Origin: Lophius americanus
Taxonomy: Eukaryota; Chordata; Actinopteri; Lophiiformes; Lophiidae
Length of the DNA stretch: 64,000 nt
Reading direction: 5' to 3'
Assembly (NCBI GenBank): GCA_037951165.1
Contig: JBBDHG010000008.1
Span: forward strand, 9,491,501-9,555,500
This document shows, in pieces, positions 1-10,445 of this stretch (its first letter is position 1; each line of letters begins with the position of its first letter). The notes below the pieces were generated by a model, which worked only from the letters and a program-made list of their open reading frames with translations, was not told where the DNA came from and made no database searches. The position numbers and the translations under genes were made by a program.

Positions 1-46
1 CATCTCTCTATTACCACTTTTCAACTCATCTTGGGGGATCAAACCA

Positions 47-80
47 TGTTCCCAGAGCACGGTTGGGTGCTCTGGGAACA
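47..80. repeat. Perfect hairpin, 14-bp arms, 6-nt loop
   Basis: Positions 47-60 (tgttcccagagcac) are the exact reverse complement of 67-80, with loop 61-66. It sits inside the LINE fragment, where the usual family sequence has no such palindrome. Confidence 0.9.
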
Positions 81-145
81 CGGTGAGTTCTGGGTCTCCT
101 CCCTGTTTGATGTGTTCACAAGACTTCCAAAGGGAGGCGCTAAAA

Positions 146-180
146 ATGGACGGGACATCCTAAACAGATGTCCCGTCCAT
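146..180. repeat. Perfect hairpin, 14-bp arms, 7-nt loop
   Basis: Positions 146-159 (atggacgggacatc) are the exact reverse complement of 167-180, with loop 160-166. The family normally has only a weak palindrome here (gcatc...gatgc), so this looks like a quasi-palindrome made perfect. Confidence 0.9.
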
Positions 181-379
181 CTCACATGGCTTCTTTTGAT
201 GCGAAGGAGCAGCGGCTCTATTCAAAGTTCCTTCTTGATAACCATTCTATTCATGATACCATTCCTTCAGTCACCGACCCTAGCTCTGGAATATTAGATA
301 AGAGTTCGTATATAACTTCACTTGTAAATGGAAAGCTTTACCTTTTGGCTAAAAAGTCAACTTTTCCTAAGATCAGCCT

Positions 380-1113
380 CCTTCCAGCTCTGTGATATTT
401 CCCAGATAATCCATGATGGTTTAAGATCATAATATCCCTGATCAGTCATGGATATTATGGAATTGCTGTCGCAACCGCAGATCCTTCATGTTATTGCGAA
501 ATCCCAAAGAGTATTTCATGGATCATTTTCTAATTTTATAGCAATATAGACCTTCGTGTGAGGAAGAACTTGAGTGATTTAGGCAAAGGTCAGTTTTATA
601 TTTCTGACACTAGGGGGAGATTTATCTCCAAAAGGTTTTGGGCTACAATTTCTCATAAGTTCATGCCTGATTTCTATTTATTTTTAACTTATATTATTTT
701 AATTTCAGGTGTTTATGTTTGATATCTGATTCTGATTTTAATTGGGGGTTTTTGTACCTGCAAAGCGACTTTGGGTATTTATGGAAAGTGCTCAATACAT
801 AAATCGTATTATTATTATTTTTACTATTATTATTTTTATTATGCTGAACTATTGATCCAATTCAGGCCAAATTTGATGCATGTTAATCGACACTGAGGAT
901 ATAAGTCATGTATAAATCATATTTTGCCAATATTTTGATATAATAGTTCATGTTTTTCTCACTTCTGAGAGTTTGTTTTTACTAAAAATACTGTGGGCAT
1001 AACTCCGCATTTAATTTGTGGAGTTCATCCAGGGGAATAGCATGTACAACGCAGGTGATTGTGGACTTGTTGGGGATATACCCTTGCTGTCGGGAATAAC
1101 AGCATAGGTTTAG
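380..1113 (+). mobile_element. Family H copy 1 (candidate non-autonomous Helitron-like repeat)
   Basis: Family H is defined by eight related segments in this window. Shared landmarks here are 'catggatcattttc' near 519, 'ttctgacactagggggaga' at 603-621, 'ccaaaaggttttgggc' near 628, a 'gatccaattcaggccaaattt' module near 855, and the 3' end 'ggggatatacccttgctgtc' at 1072-1091, an imperfect hairpin, then TTAG followed by T at 1110-1114. No coding capacity is seen. It is interrupted by an L2-like tail at about 655-842. The 5' limit is approximate. The Helitron assignment is an inference from the 3' end. Confidence 0.6.
655..842 (+). mobile_element. L2-like LINE/SINE tail nested in family H copy 1
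   Basis: The segment ends in 'ggaaagtgctcaatacataaat' style sequence (near 782-806) followed by an (ATT)n tract at 808-842, the usual form of teleost L2-type 3' tails. Family H sequence is recognisable before it ('ctacaatttctcat') and after it ('ctgaactattgatcc'), so it was inserted into family H. Boundaries are approximate; no target-site duplication was resolved. Confidence 0.5.
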
Positions 1114-1897
1114 TTAATCTTAGCATGAATGAAAATTTCCTTAGCTCATTACGAAAACCCTAACTGATTTGGTGGATCTCAAATTAAAAAAATCCACATA
1201 TTTAGAGATATGCAGTTTTTCACACACATATCAGGAAGTGTATGACTAGTAACTACAGCTGTCAGAATAATGGAATGGAATAGGAAGTACAATGTTTCCC
1301 TCCATGTAGTGGAGTCGTAAAGTAGCATCAAAAATACAAAAGTACAAGTAAAAGTACAGTTGAGGGAATGTGCTTAATTACTGTTCACCAGTGCTGTTAA
1401 TTTGTAGGGAGAAAACAATCCACCCGTCGTCTGTAATCATATCAGCAGTGTGAGATCATACAGCAGCAGCTGGAAAGTCATGGTTCTCCGTTTAAACAGA
1501 CTTTGTGGTCACATAGGTCAGCGGATGCAGAGGCACTAAGACCTGACGGCTCTGAGTGGACGTGTTGGGTGTCGGAGCCTAAATCTTTATGTGATTCCAT
1601 CAACAAACTTGCTTTTCTTTCTATTTTGTCTTCGTTTCTCCTCTGACTCTCTAGGCGCTCCTTTTGGCTTTAGTGCTAGATAGTAAAACACCGGTGAGGA
1701 CAAAAAGGAAACACGCCATCGACAAGGTGGGCCTTGGGTAAACAAACAGCAATGAACAAGGAGGTGTTTAGCAGCTAATTGTCTTCACTGGGGAGCTGTT
1801 ATGGCCTCAGTTAAAGCCTGTCAAGTCCCCAGGCCTGGAGGCTGGAAACATACGCTGCTACAGGAAGAGCCCAGGGGCATGGAGGAAGATTCATTTC
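1114..1897. other. Mostly unique sequence with one dispersed repeat
   Basis: Apart from the 'aaagtac' repeat at 1300-1400, this is single-copy-looking AT-rich DNA with no supported gene. Confidence 0.5.
1300..1400 (+). repeat. Dispersed teleost 'aaagtacaagta' repeat
   Basis: The order 'tgtagtggagtcgtaaagta', 'aagtacaagtaaaagtacag', 'gtgcttaattactgttcacca' follows a very common fish repeat in which a run of AAGTAC-like words ends in 'ttagttactttccaccactg'. I recall it as the end of a non-autonomous DNA transposon (probably hAT-like), but the class is not proven here. Confidence 0.5.
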
Positions 1898-2020
1898 CCC
1901 AACACACACACGCACACACACACACCTTCACCTGGACCCACACACCTGGATGAGAACACACACACCGATGCATAAATGAGGAGAAATGCATGAGTACCTC
2001 AGCAACACACACACCTGGAG
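1898..2020. repeat. (CA)-rich degenerate microsatellite
   Basis: CA dinucleotide runs are interrupted by 'ccttcacctggacc' and 'cctggatgaga' type spacers; 'cacacacctgga' recurs at about 1940 and 2007. The 67-aa minus-strand reading frame over it is a translation of the repeat. Confidence 0.8.
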
Positions 2021-2613
2021 ACAAAGAGAGTGTCTATCACCGACAAAAAGATTCACCTGAGCAGCCCCCCTCCTCATCACACCTGTCAACACTCTAGGTG
2101 TGGAATAAACATCCTCTGAGCTCTGCAGATCAAAGAATCACTGACAGGACTGGGCTCAGATCAGCCTGCAGACCAGGTCGGAGGCAAAGATCAATACTGA
2201 TACTAAACCAGATAATGGACGAGATCAGTGCTTGAGGGTCCGGCATGCAGCCTGCATGAAGCTCCACAGGTCACTGATCCGTCTGAAATCCTCTGCAACT
2301 TTCTGACAAATTAGCTGCAGCTGAGGACAAAACCAAGTGGACAAAACCAACGCTGCAAGTAGACTGAGCCAAACACACTTTCAGAGTAATCATTATGGAA
2401 AACAATGATAGAAATTAACACAATGGACCTACTTTTAGGTGATTTGTGACTTTGAGCTTTTTTAACAGCACAACTGGATACTAAGTCATTGCAAAGGCTA
2501 GAGTGGATATGAATTTACGCCGGGTAACGTGACTCGTAACGTCAATCGTAACTCTTTTTCTTTTTTAACGTAGGTTTTTAACTTATTTCTTTGCCTTGTA
2601 TTGTTATTATTAT
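2021..2613. other. No recognisable feature
   Basis: Single-copy-looking sequence; I see no gene or known repeat in it. Confidence 0.5.
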
Positions 2614-3046
2614 TTCAATCTTTATTATTGTCTTGTGTGAAGGGAGAAGTACGCTGGCCCACACACGAACACACTGCGAATATTGTGTCAAAAGCTATTT
2701 GAATGGCTGGTTAAGAGTTTTCAGCAAGTACAATTCACCTCATTTACTGTCACTTTGGGTTCTGTGCATTTTAGGCTCAGTATTAACATTCTTAACCTAA
2801 TTTGTTGTTTTTGCAAAGTCGATTTAAGTTTTTTTCTTAGTCACATGACTGCATGACCCTGAAGTTAAGCAAAGCTACCACGGCTAATTGTGTTGTGACT
2901 TTTGCAGCTCGTGTGTGTTGTAAACTTGATGAAGATGTTTTCTTTATTTGCAAAATGCGCAGCTTGTCAAATTGATGGTTGCAGAACGTTTGCGCCTGTC
3001 GGCCACCGTACTTCTCCCTTCATACAAGACAATAATAAAGATTGAA
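2614..3046 (+). mobile_element. Family B copy 1 (MITE-like element with terminal inverted repeats)
   Basis: The arms at 2614-2659 and 3001-3046 are reverse complements over 46 bp with two mismatches. The 341-bp interior is non-coding and aligns along its length with the reverse complement of 46.2-46.66 kb (landmarks 'gtcacatgactgca', 'gaagttaagc', 'aagctacc', 'gatggttg', 'gccaccgta'). In the other two copies homology stops at 'gccaccgta', whereas here the inverted arms extend a further 40 bp outward. Superfamily is not assigned; no clear target-site duplication was seen. Confidence 0.7.
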
Positions 3047-6000
3047 AAACTCCTTCCGGGATGAAGACTTTAAGAGTCTCCGTTTGAGAGGCTGCTGTGT
3101 CTCAATCGGAGACACATGACCCATCACAGTGTACATTGCTATTGCATTGGTGGGACGTCACTAAATACGACGGGACTTTGTTTGTTTACAATATGTGATT
3201 TCCTGTTATGGCTGCCGTAGCCAAAATAGTGCTCTTTTACGCCTTAAACTGAGTTGACCCTTTCACTATGCTGAGGAACAGACGTCTCTGAATGCTAGTC
3301 CGAGACTTTGTCTGGCTTCTGATAGTCACCTTAGATTTACAGTTGAGGCTTTATCCCCTGTTAGAGTTGGTCAACTCTTGACAGCGCTTGTCAGTGCTAG
3401 TCAGCGCTAGTCAGCGTTCACCTTTGGATGCAGGTACTTCTTAATCTGTGCATGTGTGGAAACCATTACTTTTATTTATGAGGGGAGAGAAATCTTTTTA
3501 AATATCTCTGTTTATGTGAGGACTTCAGAACATTAAGGACCTGAGAAATTAGCCCATTAAATGAAAATAAAAACCCTAATCCAAATTCAAGTCAAGACAT
3601 ATGCCTAACAAAAATGGTTGACCTCAAAGTTCTATTAAAGTAGGTAAAAAAAAAACAATCCTGGATCGACCTGTTTATCCATATCAACTCCAAAATTCAG
3701 GTATGCTGTTTAATACCTCACTCTCCCATCGATTTTAATGAAAGTCTGTCAAGTTAATCATGTGTGATTATCTTGCAGTGTTAAGGAAAGTCCCAGAATA
3801 TAATAGACCTGATCCATTATCTGGATCCAGCTTCATACCACACTCCAACCTTCCTGCTGGTTTCATGGTAATCAATCAAGAAGCTAATGAGGACAAACAC
3901 CCCTGTTTAGTTCAGGGCGTGAGAGGAGTAACACATAAAGTTTATTTTTCTATGATTTAAGAAATAGACAAAAGCAGCTTGTGAGAATATCAAATGAATC
4001 ATTTATGAGTAAACCAAAGTGAAATCTTCACTAACTTGAACGATCCTTACCATAAGGGTGGTCTGCAACAGAAGCAAAAGACGGTGTTAAATCAGAGCAT
4101 AAGATCAAGATTAAATGATGACTATTTCTTTGAGGGAATAGAAATGTCAACACTGAAATTCTTTACAGCAAACTACCCGAGGATACGGGCCCACTGTTAC
4201 CACAAAATAGGCAATCAGAGCCTGAAAGTTCAGCCCTGATTTAAGTGGCCTCTGCTGCAGCCACTCAACACAGCAGTTGGAAACAGCGTCGCCAGACGTA
4301 CAATTAATAATCGTTTGTCTGCAGCAATTTCACCTTGATCAAAAATTATGATTTTTTTTATGAAAATTACTTTTTTGTCAAAGTAATTTTATTTTAATTC
4401 TTTCGACAACACAATCAACCAATGGCACCTGCGCCTGTGTTAAAGCTTCATGTTGCGTCCTTCCAGCCAATCGAATTTGCCGTGGTGATGATGTTGGAGC
4501 AATTCTGTTACAGTTAGTGCAGAACGTAACGCTGAGTCAGCACAAAACAGAGGTGCTGCTACATGAATTGCACTTTTCTCCAATTTCTTTGTTCAAATAT
4601 AATAAAGTCAAATCCTAGGAGTGGACGTTTCTTCCCTCGTGTTTTAATTTGTTGTGCTCAACCAAAACATGTAATCCAATGAGCATTTAAAGATAATAGG
4701 AGGCCGTTGGAAGTAAAGACCAAAGACATAGATGAAACTGAGATTAGCCAACTTGCACAGAAATTTTGTTTGTGCCACCTTTCTTCTTTTGATAATAAAG
4801 TAAAACTTTGACACACACACATATATAATATTTTACTGCAGGAGATTATATGGAGCTCAAGAAAGAAATCAGAACGCAGATTGGATAATTTCATATTAAG
4901 CATCTGGTAGGATATCTGGTGGAGGGAAAGGAGGCGTAAACCTGCAGGGGAATGAGAGAACAGTCAGAAAACTTGGCCTGTAGCGCCGCTAGAACAAAGA
5001 GTACCTGAAACAACTACAGTAGTTGAAAAAAGCCTGATCTTGTAATGCTCAACAGATTCCTGACTCTGATCCTTTATCCATATCCTCTCTAAAGTTTTAT
5101 GGGTACTTTCTTTCATCATGTCCATTCATACTTCTGAGTTATATGAACATCCACCGAATGGTTTTTATGTAAGCCTGCAGGCAAGAAAACTGCTGTCGGT
5201 TAAAACCCTAACCTACACCTTTTAAAAAAATGTATACCAGTAATTCATTTGTGTTAGGTTTTAAGCATCTAGTGATCTTGATATATTTATTTATTTATCT
5301 AATTCTAACTTTGAGTAAAACCTTCACATTTCTATATTGGTGATAAACAGCCTTTTTTTTGTGTTACAAACTTTTCTTATATTAGCCTCTGATGATCCGC
5401 TACCAGCTTATTACATTTAACGAGAACACAGAAGTAATGTTAGATTACTTAACTACAATGGGCAAAATAGAATCTATTTCGGATCAACTCGGCAATGCAA
5501 TGGAGCAGAAATCTCGAATTTCAACTCTTCACGCAAGTTAAAATGTTCAGCAAGAAGTTGCTAGTTTACTCTTAATTTAATTCAGTGAATGCTGGCAGTT
5601 GTTTTCATTTCTTCCCCCTTCTTTCCCTCTTACCTGTCTTATTATGAACCTGATCCCCTTTACCGTCTGGGTCTCTTCCTTGTTAAATCTGAACGTTTCG
5701 TTGCTCCATAAATGAAAGGCGTTCCTGACTGTCGTTTTTGCTTCCTGCCTGTAGTCGTCTGACAGCTCTGCCCACCCTCAACACTAAACCTGAGGGGGGT
5801 TTACGGGTACTTAGGTGGTAATATATCGACCTGGAAACCACAGGTGTCTTCCTAAAGTGGTCTGGATCAGATAAGGACCGGCCCTCCTCCCATTTCACGC
5901 CTCATCCTCCACACTTTGGGCCTCTCAAAGAAATCCAGGAATTTCCAGGTGAGCCGTTCTTTAATTTCCTCTCAAACGGAAATCACACTTTCATTTGTAT

Positions 6001-7160
6001 AAGAGGCTTTTTTAGCTAAAGGCCAAGGTCAACAAGGAGAAATGATTCCGATAAGATTGAATTACATTTCTCCTGTTGTAATATTGTCACTCATAACTGT
6101 TTATCACGTACATCAAATTTTACTACATGCAGTAGACAAATAATGCATTTCCACCATAACCAAAACTGCGTATGTTTGAACGCAGGGTGCAGACCCCACT
6201 GGTTGAACATTTATAAGAGTGGCGCAGACCACTTCATAAAGGAAATGTGAAAATAATGATATAGATAAACAGACAGAAGAGGCCTGGTAGTTAATTTGCA
6301 GACAGACAAATGAACAGAGACAGACAGCAGACTTACAGCCAGTGGACCACAGCAGGGTGGTATGTTGCCTAACATGTAAGCGGAGGGAAACTGTGTTGTA
6401 AGTCTTCATACCTGTCAGGGATAATAACAGGTAGTTTAGCAACAGATGAGTCGATTGTAGAGGAAGGCTTTTTCTTTTGCAGTGGGAGGGAGCGAGACTT
6501 TGGCATTTGGAAATGTAAACTGCTCGTGACAAGTGGCCATAAATTATCCCTCGAAACATCCATTAAAACATATCTGACACAAATAGTCACTGATGCTATC
6601 TATCAACATACTTCAGTGACAGTGACCTGATGGATTTGGCCGTTTTGGACGCGACACAATGCAAAAAAACTTAGTGAAACAGGTGAGTCAGTGATTCAAT
6701 CAGATAAATAATGTTGTAAATGGTGCAGCGATTACTAAACCACTCAGCACACCCATTGTAAACCTGAGATGATGGAAAACTTGATCCATTAGACAGTTGC
6801 TGGCATCAAATTCAAATCAAGGGTAAACAGACAACATTATCAGTGGGGGTGATGGTATAACACGTCTGTTCCATTCTATAGAGGCTATTGGTCAAATACA
6901 GACATCCTTTCTATTGAAGCGATGTCTGTTCCTGTTTTTAAGTCAAAGGATAGATGGATGGGTGGACGCACAGAACAGTCACGAGAGCCCATCAAGGTAA
7001 CTAGTGTAGCTCCAAGTAGCAATCTCCTCAAGCTATAGGTGGGGACATTGAGGACAGAGATATGTGGCAATTTGGCTTTATGAGCGCTCGTCCAATTTGG
7101 TTTGATCATACATGTAACAAGAATCGCCATGCATGGAGGGGTTTGAGCTGTGAAATCCAA
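3047..7160. other. Long AT-rich stretch, no supported gene
   Basis: No exon, RNA gene or recognisable transposon is supported. Small items are a tandem of 'gtcagygctagtcagcg' words at about 3384-3418, a perfect hairpin at 4363-4390 (11-bp arms, 6-nt loop), a short CA/TA run near 4811-4826 and a TATTTATT run at 5281-5300. The 148-aa frame on the minus strand at 6113-6559 has no recognisable domain and AT-driven composition; I treat it as chance. Confidence 0.5.
4363..4390. repeat. Perfect hairpin, 11-bp arms, 6-nt loop
   Basis: Positions 4363-4373 (aaaattacttt) pair exactly with 4380-4390. Low complexity makes this a weaker case than the GC-containing hairpins elsewhere. Confidence 0.8.
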
Positions 7161-7164
7161 ATCT

Positions 7165-7350
7165 GAATATCTGCAGGTCGGTGGATCGATCCCAGCAGTG
7201 TTTGGGTCCTTGAGCAAGACCCTGAATCCAAATATGCTCCTCTGGCAACCTTAGAGGTGCATCCCACTGCTCCCCAGGGATGGGTCAAATGTAGTGACGT
7301 GATATCACTACGTTGGACTGTGTGTGACTAGATGTGTTTAATAAAGGTTA
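7165..7350 (+). mobile_element. tRNA-derived SINE, 5' part lost
   Basis: A B-box-like 'ggtggatcgatccc' at about 7181-7194 is followed by the body typical of fish tRNA SINEs: 'gggtccttgagcaagaccc' at 7204-7222, 'cccactgctccccagggatg' near 7263-7282, a 'ggactgtgtgtgacta' word near 7315 and an AATAAAG-type tail at 7340-7347. No A box is visible upstream, so the promoter is probably incomplete and the copy inactive. I recall the body from the cichlid/percomorph SINE group; the exact family name is not claimed. Confidence 0.75.
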
Positions 7351-7379
7351 CATTACATGAACACACTACATGATTTTCA

Positions 7380-7655
7380 AACAATGTGGCATCACACACT
7401 TAACCCCGCCCATCCTAGAAGCTCATACATCACCGCCGCCGCTTCTGCATCCGCCGCAGATCCTCAGTGATAGCAGGATAACTCAAAATAATTCATGGAT
7501 CATTTCCAAATTTTATTCCAACATTGACCTTAATGCCAGGAAGAACTGGATTGATTTTGGCAAAGGGCAGTTGCATATTCCCAACACTAGGGGGAGCTTT
7601 ATTTCAAAAACCTTTAGACCATAATTTCTCTGTAGTTGGTCTGATGTAGTCACAT
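7380..7655 (+). mobile_element. Family H copy 2 (3'-truncated)
   Basis: Landmarks in order: 'ctgcatccgccgcagatcc' near 7447-7465, 'aattcatggatcatttcc' near 7490, 'gattttggcaaagggcag' near 7554, 'aacactagggggagctt' near 7583, 'ccataatttctc' near 7619, 'gttggtctgatgtagtcac' near 7635. The copy stops where the 72-bp array of family B begins, so the 3' end was lost to, or displaced by, that element. An 84-aa frame over it is not a gene. Confidence 0.65.
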
Positions 7656-7660
7656 TTTTA

Positions 7661-8092
7661 CAACTGTTTGTGTATCATATCTGTTGTATAAAAAATGTTA
7701 ATTAAGGTTTTATTCTAAGTCACATGACTGCATAACTGTTTGTGTATCATATCTGTTGTACAAAAAATGTTAATTAAGGTTTTATTCTAAGTCACATGAC
7801 TGCATAACTGTTTGTGTATCATATTTGTTGTACAAAAAATGTTAATTAAGGTTTTATTCTAAGTCACATGACTGCATAACTGTTTGTGTATCATATCTGT
7901 TGTACAAAAAATGTTAATTAAGGTTTTATTCTAAGTCACATGACTGCATAACTGTTTGTGTATCATATTTGTTGTACAAAAAATGTTAATTAAGGTTTTA
8001 TTCTAAGTCACATGACTGCATAACTGTTTGTGTATCATATCTGTTGTATAAAAAATGTTAATTAAGGTTTTATTCTAAGTCACATGACTGCA
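7661..8092 (+). repeat. 72-bp tandem repeat, six units
   Basis: Six units of exactly 72 bp start at 7661, 7733, 7805, 7877, 7949 and 8021. Each carries 'aactgtttgtgtatcat', 'gttaattaaggttttattc' and 'taagtcacatgactgca'. Divergence is very low. At one diagnostic site the units read ctgttgtat, ctgttgtac, ttgttgtac, ctgttgtac, ttgttgtac, ctgttgtat, an alternating pattern. The unit aligns with the family B interior around 2800-2850, so the array is an internal expansion of that transposon. It is not a CRISPR array: there are no unique spacers. Confidence 0.95.
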
Positions 8093-8095
8093 CAA

Positions 8096-8242
8096 CTGCT
8101 TTTGGTCATGTTTTTATATAGTTATTATTTTATTTTTTTATTGATGCTTTTATCTGCTTTTGCTTTGTAGCACTTTGAGATTTGATCCAAATGTAAAGTG
8201 CATTATAAATTAAATGTATTATTATTATTATTATTATTATAT
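8096..8242 (+). mobile_element. L2-type LINE 3' tail
   Basis: The segment 'gcttttatctgcttttgctt...gcactttgagatttgatcc...aagtgcattataaat' followed by (ATT)n is nearly identical to 14980-15122. Such tails are the 3' ends of L2-like LINEs (or SINEs that share their tail). It lies between the 72-bp array and the right end of family B, so it probably inserted into that element. Confidence 0.7.
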
Positions 8243-8472
8243 CTAGTGTATTCACAAAAAATAAAGCATTAAAAAGCACGTCTTGGGTTGGATCATTTTT
8301 AAGTGTTGTTCGTAAACGCTTCAGTTGTGTTGAGGCTCTTTCAGACTGTACTTCTTAATGTGTTGTGTTCGGGCCTTTTTTAAGCACCTGTGTTTTCAAA
8401 TTGATGAAGATGTTTTCTTTACTTGCTTGTGTTTTCTTAAGCTGTAGCGTGTTTGTCCCTCTCAGCCACCAT
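8243..8472 (+). mobile_element. Family B copy 2, right end
   Basis: Landmarks shared with copy 1 are 'ttgatgaagatgttttcttt' at 8401-8420, 'cttgtgttttcttaagctg' near 8425, and the terminal 'gtccctctcagccaccata' at 8454-8472. With the 72-bp array and the L2 tail this makes a composite of about 810 bp; its left terminus is not recognisable. Confidence 0.6.
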
Positions 8473-9714
8473 AGGTCGCCAATGATAATGTGATATAGGT
8501 CATTGCAAACTAACTGAAATAAATATGAATACTTTATTCCATTTCTGCCAATAGATCTCCTCAATCCCACCATGTTTACTCCCAGGTTGATGACAGTGAC
8601 ACGTGAGGTCCATGTTAGCATTTTTCTGTTCACTTTTCTGTTGAAGTGAAATGACATCCTGTCAGTTCTGTGTGAATGTTTGTGCATTTTAGCAGAGGAG
8701 GCTGCATGTGAAATGCCAATCATATATATATGCGGTATGTAATAGCTGCATCCACCTTGTTTGTTCTGGACTCGACCCAGCAGTCTACTACTGAGCCTGG
8801 ATCACACAATGGAGAGGGATGTAACTCCTACTTAGAGGCCTCTCCATTAATAGGTTTAAGAATGTTAATTACAAGCTAAGCTTGTGGGTTTTTTTCCATC
8901 TTCATATTTAATAGTCATAGAAAGGAAGCTAAAGGTTAAACACGAGGATGGTGAGGACATCAGAATCTGCCCGGGGCATAACAGGCCCGGGTGTGTCCCA
9001 CGCTGCTGAGTAAGCTCCTAATTGGTCTCCAGTCCTTGGAAGACAGAGCACATGCACAGCGGAGTGATACAAGCAGAGTGGCCTCCATAGTATTTTACAG
9101 TGGGTACTACACAGAAGTAAGTCAGTGTATCGTTCACGCTTACAGAGGGCTCACATATACGGACCAAGCAGAACAGTACCAGCATGAAACGGTTGGTGGC
9201 AGTGTAGCCGTAACTAGAGTAAGACACTACACATGACTAAAAACACAGCAAAGAAGAAAATGGCTTCACAGGCACACATTGTTGCTTCTCTTCGCCACTT
9301 TTTACTTACTATATGACCCATTCCAGAATTACTTGTGCATTTCAAACATAGAAAGAAAACACGAAAATACATTTAAAAACTAAAATAATAATTAAATGTT
9401 TTTATGCTGGAGTGAGACCAGAAACTGGAGAATAATAAAATGTCCTTAAATGAAATCCAAACATTTGAATAATCTCTTCAATCAGTTTCAAACCCTTAAC
9501 AAAAATTACATTTTTCACCATTATGAGCCATAATAGCTTTTTTTTCTTTTTCTTTTCAACCTGTCCTGTCCAGCTGCCTCGGCCTGCAGAACGAGGATCT
9601 GGCCGATTGCAGTTCCAGACAGATTCTAGTCTCCAAAGGAAGAGTCTATCACACTCCTCCAGCTGCGTGAAGAGCATTTTATTTCTTAGTATTATGTGTT
9701 ATTATTAACATTGT
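8473..9714. other. No recognisable gene or repeat family
   Basis: Single-copy-looking sequence with a short TA run near 8723 and a T-rich run near 9538-9555. Small open frames here have no recognisable domain. Confidence 0.5.
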
Positions 9715-10049
9715 CTTCGGTTCATAACCCAAAAACTTTTATGGATTATTTGACGGTTGTATATTTCTGACACTAGGGGGAGATTCACCTCCAAAAGTTT
9801 CTAGGGTATAATTTCTCAACCAGATACTTGAGAAGATCTATTGTGTTTATATCATATTTTATCCATATTTTAAACTTAATTATCATATTTTACTCACTTT
9901 GGAAAGCTTTTCTTTACTAAAAATATACTTGAAATATTTTCACATTTATTTTAAGTTGCTCAATAAGGGGGGATTGCTTTTACAACAAAGAGGATTTGGG
10001 GACTTTTTGGGGATATACCCTCGCTTTCGGGGACCACAGCGTGACCTGG
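9715..10049 (+). mobile_element. Family H copy 3
   Basis: Starts within the family with 'ttcggttcataacccaaaaac', then 'ttctgacactagggggaga' at 9766-9784, 'aacttaattatcatatttta' near 9874, 'gggactttttggggatatac' at 9998-10017, and ends 'ctttcggggaccacagcgtga' then CTGG at 10046-10049 followed by T. It lacks one internal module present in copies 5 and 8. Confidence 0.65.
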
Positions 10050-10289
10050 TTTCATGTTAATTCAAGTTGAATGTATAAATCAGGAGCTGAGGACAGTCAC
10101 CTGTGTGTTGGGGGGGGCATCATGATGCATAAATATCTTATCACTGATGCATCATTTGTATCTGTATCGCATATTATGTAGACAATAATTTGAAGCAGGG
10201 ATGGATGCAAATTCTAGAACCTTTTTTATTTCTTCAACATTACAAAATATAGTCTTAATTATGATTTTGTAAATATCAGGAAAACTAGA

Positions 10290-10445
10290 AAGGTACTACG
10301 TAGATTGCATACCTCTACCAAGGCCTGACAGTTCACTATAATTCAGTTTCATTTCATTTCAAAGCCCTATAAGGTTCCTGCACAATCAATCAACAAACAA
10401 ACAGAAACAAACATAACCTCTTTGTTGGAGGTAAAAAAAAACCTA
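10290..10445 (-). repeat. Family C dispersed repeat ('aggaggttatg' type)
   Basis: The end 'caaacaaacagaaacaaaca' then 'taacctctttgttggaggta' is the reverse complement of the start of a common teleost repeat that begins 'cggaggttatg...gtttgtttgtctg'. Related copies are at 15130-15440 and 54965-55180. Class unknown; no coding capacity is seen. Confidence 0.55.

Larger units (their letters stand above)
1..300 (-). mobile_element. RTE/Rex-type LINE fragment (C-terminal coding region)
   Basis: This matches, from memory, the widespread teleost LINE 3' region that reads on the minus strand as the C-terminal end of the reverse transcriptase protein (family motif GRRPRGRPRTRW). Anchors on the plus strand are 'cttgggggatc' at 30-40, 'ctgggtctcctccct' at 91-105, 'aaagggaggcgc' at 129-140 and 'aaggagcagcggctctatt' at 204-222, in the same order and spacing as at 35.9-36.1 kb. 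The copy is decayed, with stops in every frame, and carries two small perfect palindromes that the usual family sequence lacks. It runs off the left edge. The RTE clade assignment is from recall, not a search. Confidence 0.65.

Noticed and set aside
5400..5580. Possible LINE ORF1 coiled-coil fragment (MGKIESISDQLGNAMEQKSRISTL)
   Set aside because: Only a couple of dozen residues before a stop, with no diagnostic motif.
6113..6559. 148-aa frame on the minus strand
   Set aside because: No recognisable domain, no splice or promoter context, and a length plausible by chance in 64 kb.
7661..8092. Possible CRISPR array
   Set aside because: Units are contiguous 72-bp repeats without unique spacers, in a vertebrate genome, and derive from a transposon interior.
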